From Willaertia magna (Eukaryota; Heterolobosea; Eutetramitea; Acrasida; Naegleriidae), in contig CADWAF010001233.1 in the NCBI GenBank assembly GCA_902984215.1, positions 1 to 36,903 on the forward strand: DNA of 36,903 nucleotides, given 5' to 3'. The notes under the pieces were generated by a model that saw nothing but the letters and a program-made list of their open reading frames with translations, had not been told where the DNA came from and searched no databases. The position numbers and the translations under genes were made by a program. Below are positions 36,687 through 36,903 of this stretch, in pieces. Numbering within the stretch: the first letter of the stretch is position 1; each line of letters begins with the position of its first letter.

Positions 36687-36903
36687 AAATAAATAAAATC
36701 AATAAAAATGTCACATACAATCAAATAATTTATCTGCTTATTGTCATCTTACAAGAAGATAAATAGTGAGGAATTCACATCCAGCATTTCATTTTCAAAA
36801 AAAATGAGATTTCTAATATTTGCATCTTCTCTGTATTTATTCTTGGCTGCTTCTGCAGGTGTGCTATTGTCGTAAGTAAGCTTAATAAATAAAAGATCAA
36901 AAA
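35821..36903. repeat. Right terminal direct repeat, identical to 1-1083
   Basis: This stretch matches the left end of the window without a mismatch over 1083 bp, including spacer and intron bases, whereas tandem unit B differs at many sites. Confidence 0.95.
36804..36871 (+). other. Signal-peptide exon 1 of the membrane protein, right-end copy
   Basis: This is the same exon as 984-1051, with donor GTAAGTAAGC and the intron start; the window ends before the branch point. If the window wraps around, this exon and 984-1051 are one and the same. Confidence 0.8.

Larger units (their letters stand above)
35430..36903 (+). repeat. Tandem repeat unit C (cut by window end)
   Basis: This is the second tandem unit, starting at AATTAAAAGG. 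Its bases from 35821 on are identical to window bases 1-1083. The window stops one base before the point where unit B sequence and the sequence at 1084 onward diverge. Confidence 0.9.

Noticed and set aside
1..36903. A plasmid, virus or mobile element as the reason for the matching ends
   Set aside because: All recognised genes are ordinary nuclear housekeeping genes with spliceosomal introns; no replication, capsid, transposase or integrase gene is present.

Overview
The window is gene-dense eukaryotic DNA from an AT-rich protist. Five things point to a heterolobosean amoeboflagellate such as Naegleria: genes sit 0-390 bp apart, start codons follow A-runs, introns are only 39-52 nt with GTAAGT-type donors, proteins are rich in Asn/Gln/Lys, and flagellar genes occur in an otherwise unicellular-type gene set. 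This is inferred from style and gene content; no organism marker was searched. I find no tRNA, rRNA, transposon or CRISPR array.

Layout. Positions 1-1083 are identical to 35821-36903, so the window starts and ends in the same sequence. This is the 3' part of a gene for a Pro/Tyr/Asn-rich PPxY protein, followed by the first exon of a signal-peptide membrane protein. Next come the membrane protein (984-1583), a WDR83/MORG1 homologue whose CDS overlaps it, a double-C2 protein, a Rab GTPase with a 6-nt microexon, an RCC1-repeat protein, TDP1, a small Cys-containing unknown, the PAF1-complex subunit CTR9, a possible structured RNA, a TPR-like unknown, a SANBR/KIAA1841 homologue, IFT43, an ELMO-domain protein, FAM32A, BRCC36 (BRCC3), mitochondrial Xaa-Pro aminopeptidase 3, ribosomal protein L23a, LSM5, a WD40/helical unknown, a coiled-coil unknown, CFAP69, an IPT/TIG-ankyrin protein, a possible THAP-like zinc protein, DPH1, and two tandem copies of the PPxY gene unit.

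Twelve introns were placed by hand from splice motifs and frame continuity. They extend or join several reading frames: SANBR, IFT43, BRCC36, LSM5, the WD40 protein, the coiled-coil protein, CFAP69, DPH1, the Rab and the membrane protein.

There is no operon logic. Shared themes are flagella (IFT43, CFAP69 and perhaps the divergent coiled-coil partner of CFAP69), RNA and transcription (CTR9, LSM5, FAM32A, WDR83), DNA repair and ubiquitin (TDP1, BRCC36) and small-GTPase biology (Rab, ELMOD, RCC1). Packing is extreme: divergent start codons lie 20, 23 and 41 bp apart, convergent stops abut or overlap, and one same-strand pair overlaps by 8 bp.

The most notable observations are the identical 1083-bp window ends, the tandem PPxY array whose second copy has lost its ATG and which abuts a DPH1 gene with no usable ATG, the 6-nt Rab microexon, and the folded element at 11504-11617.
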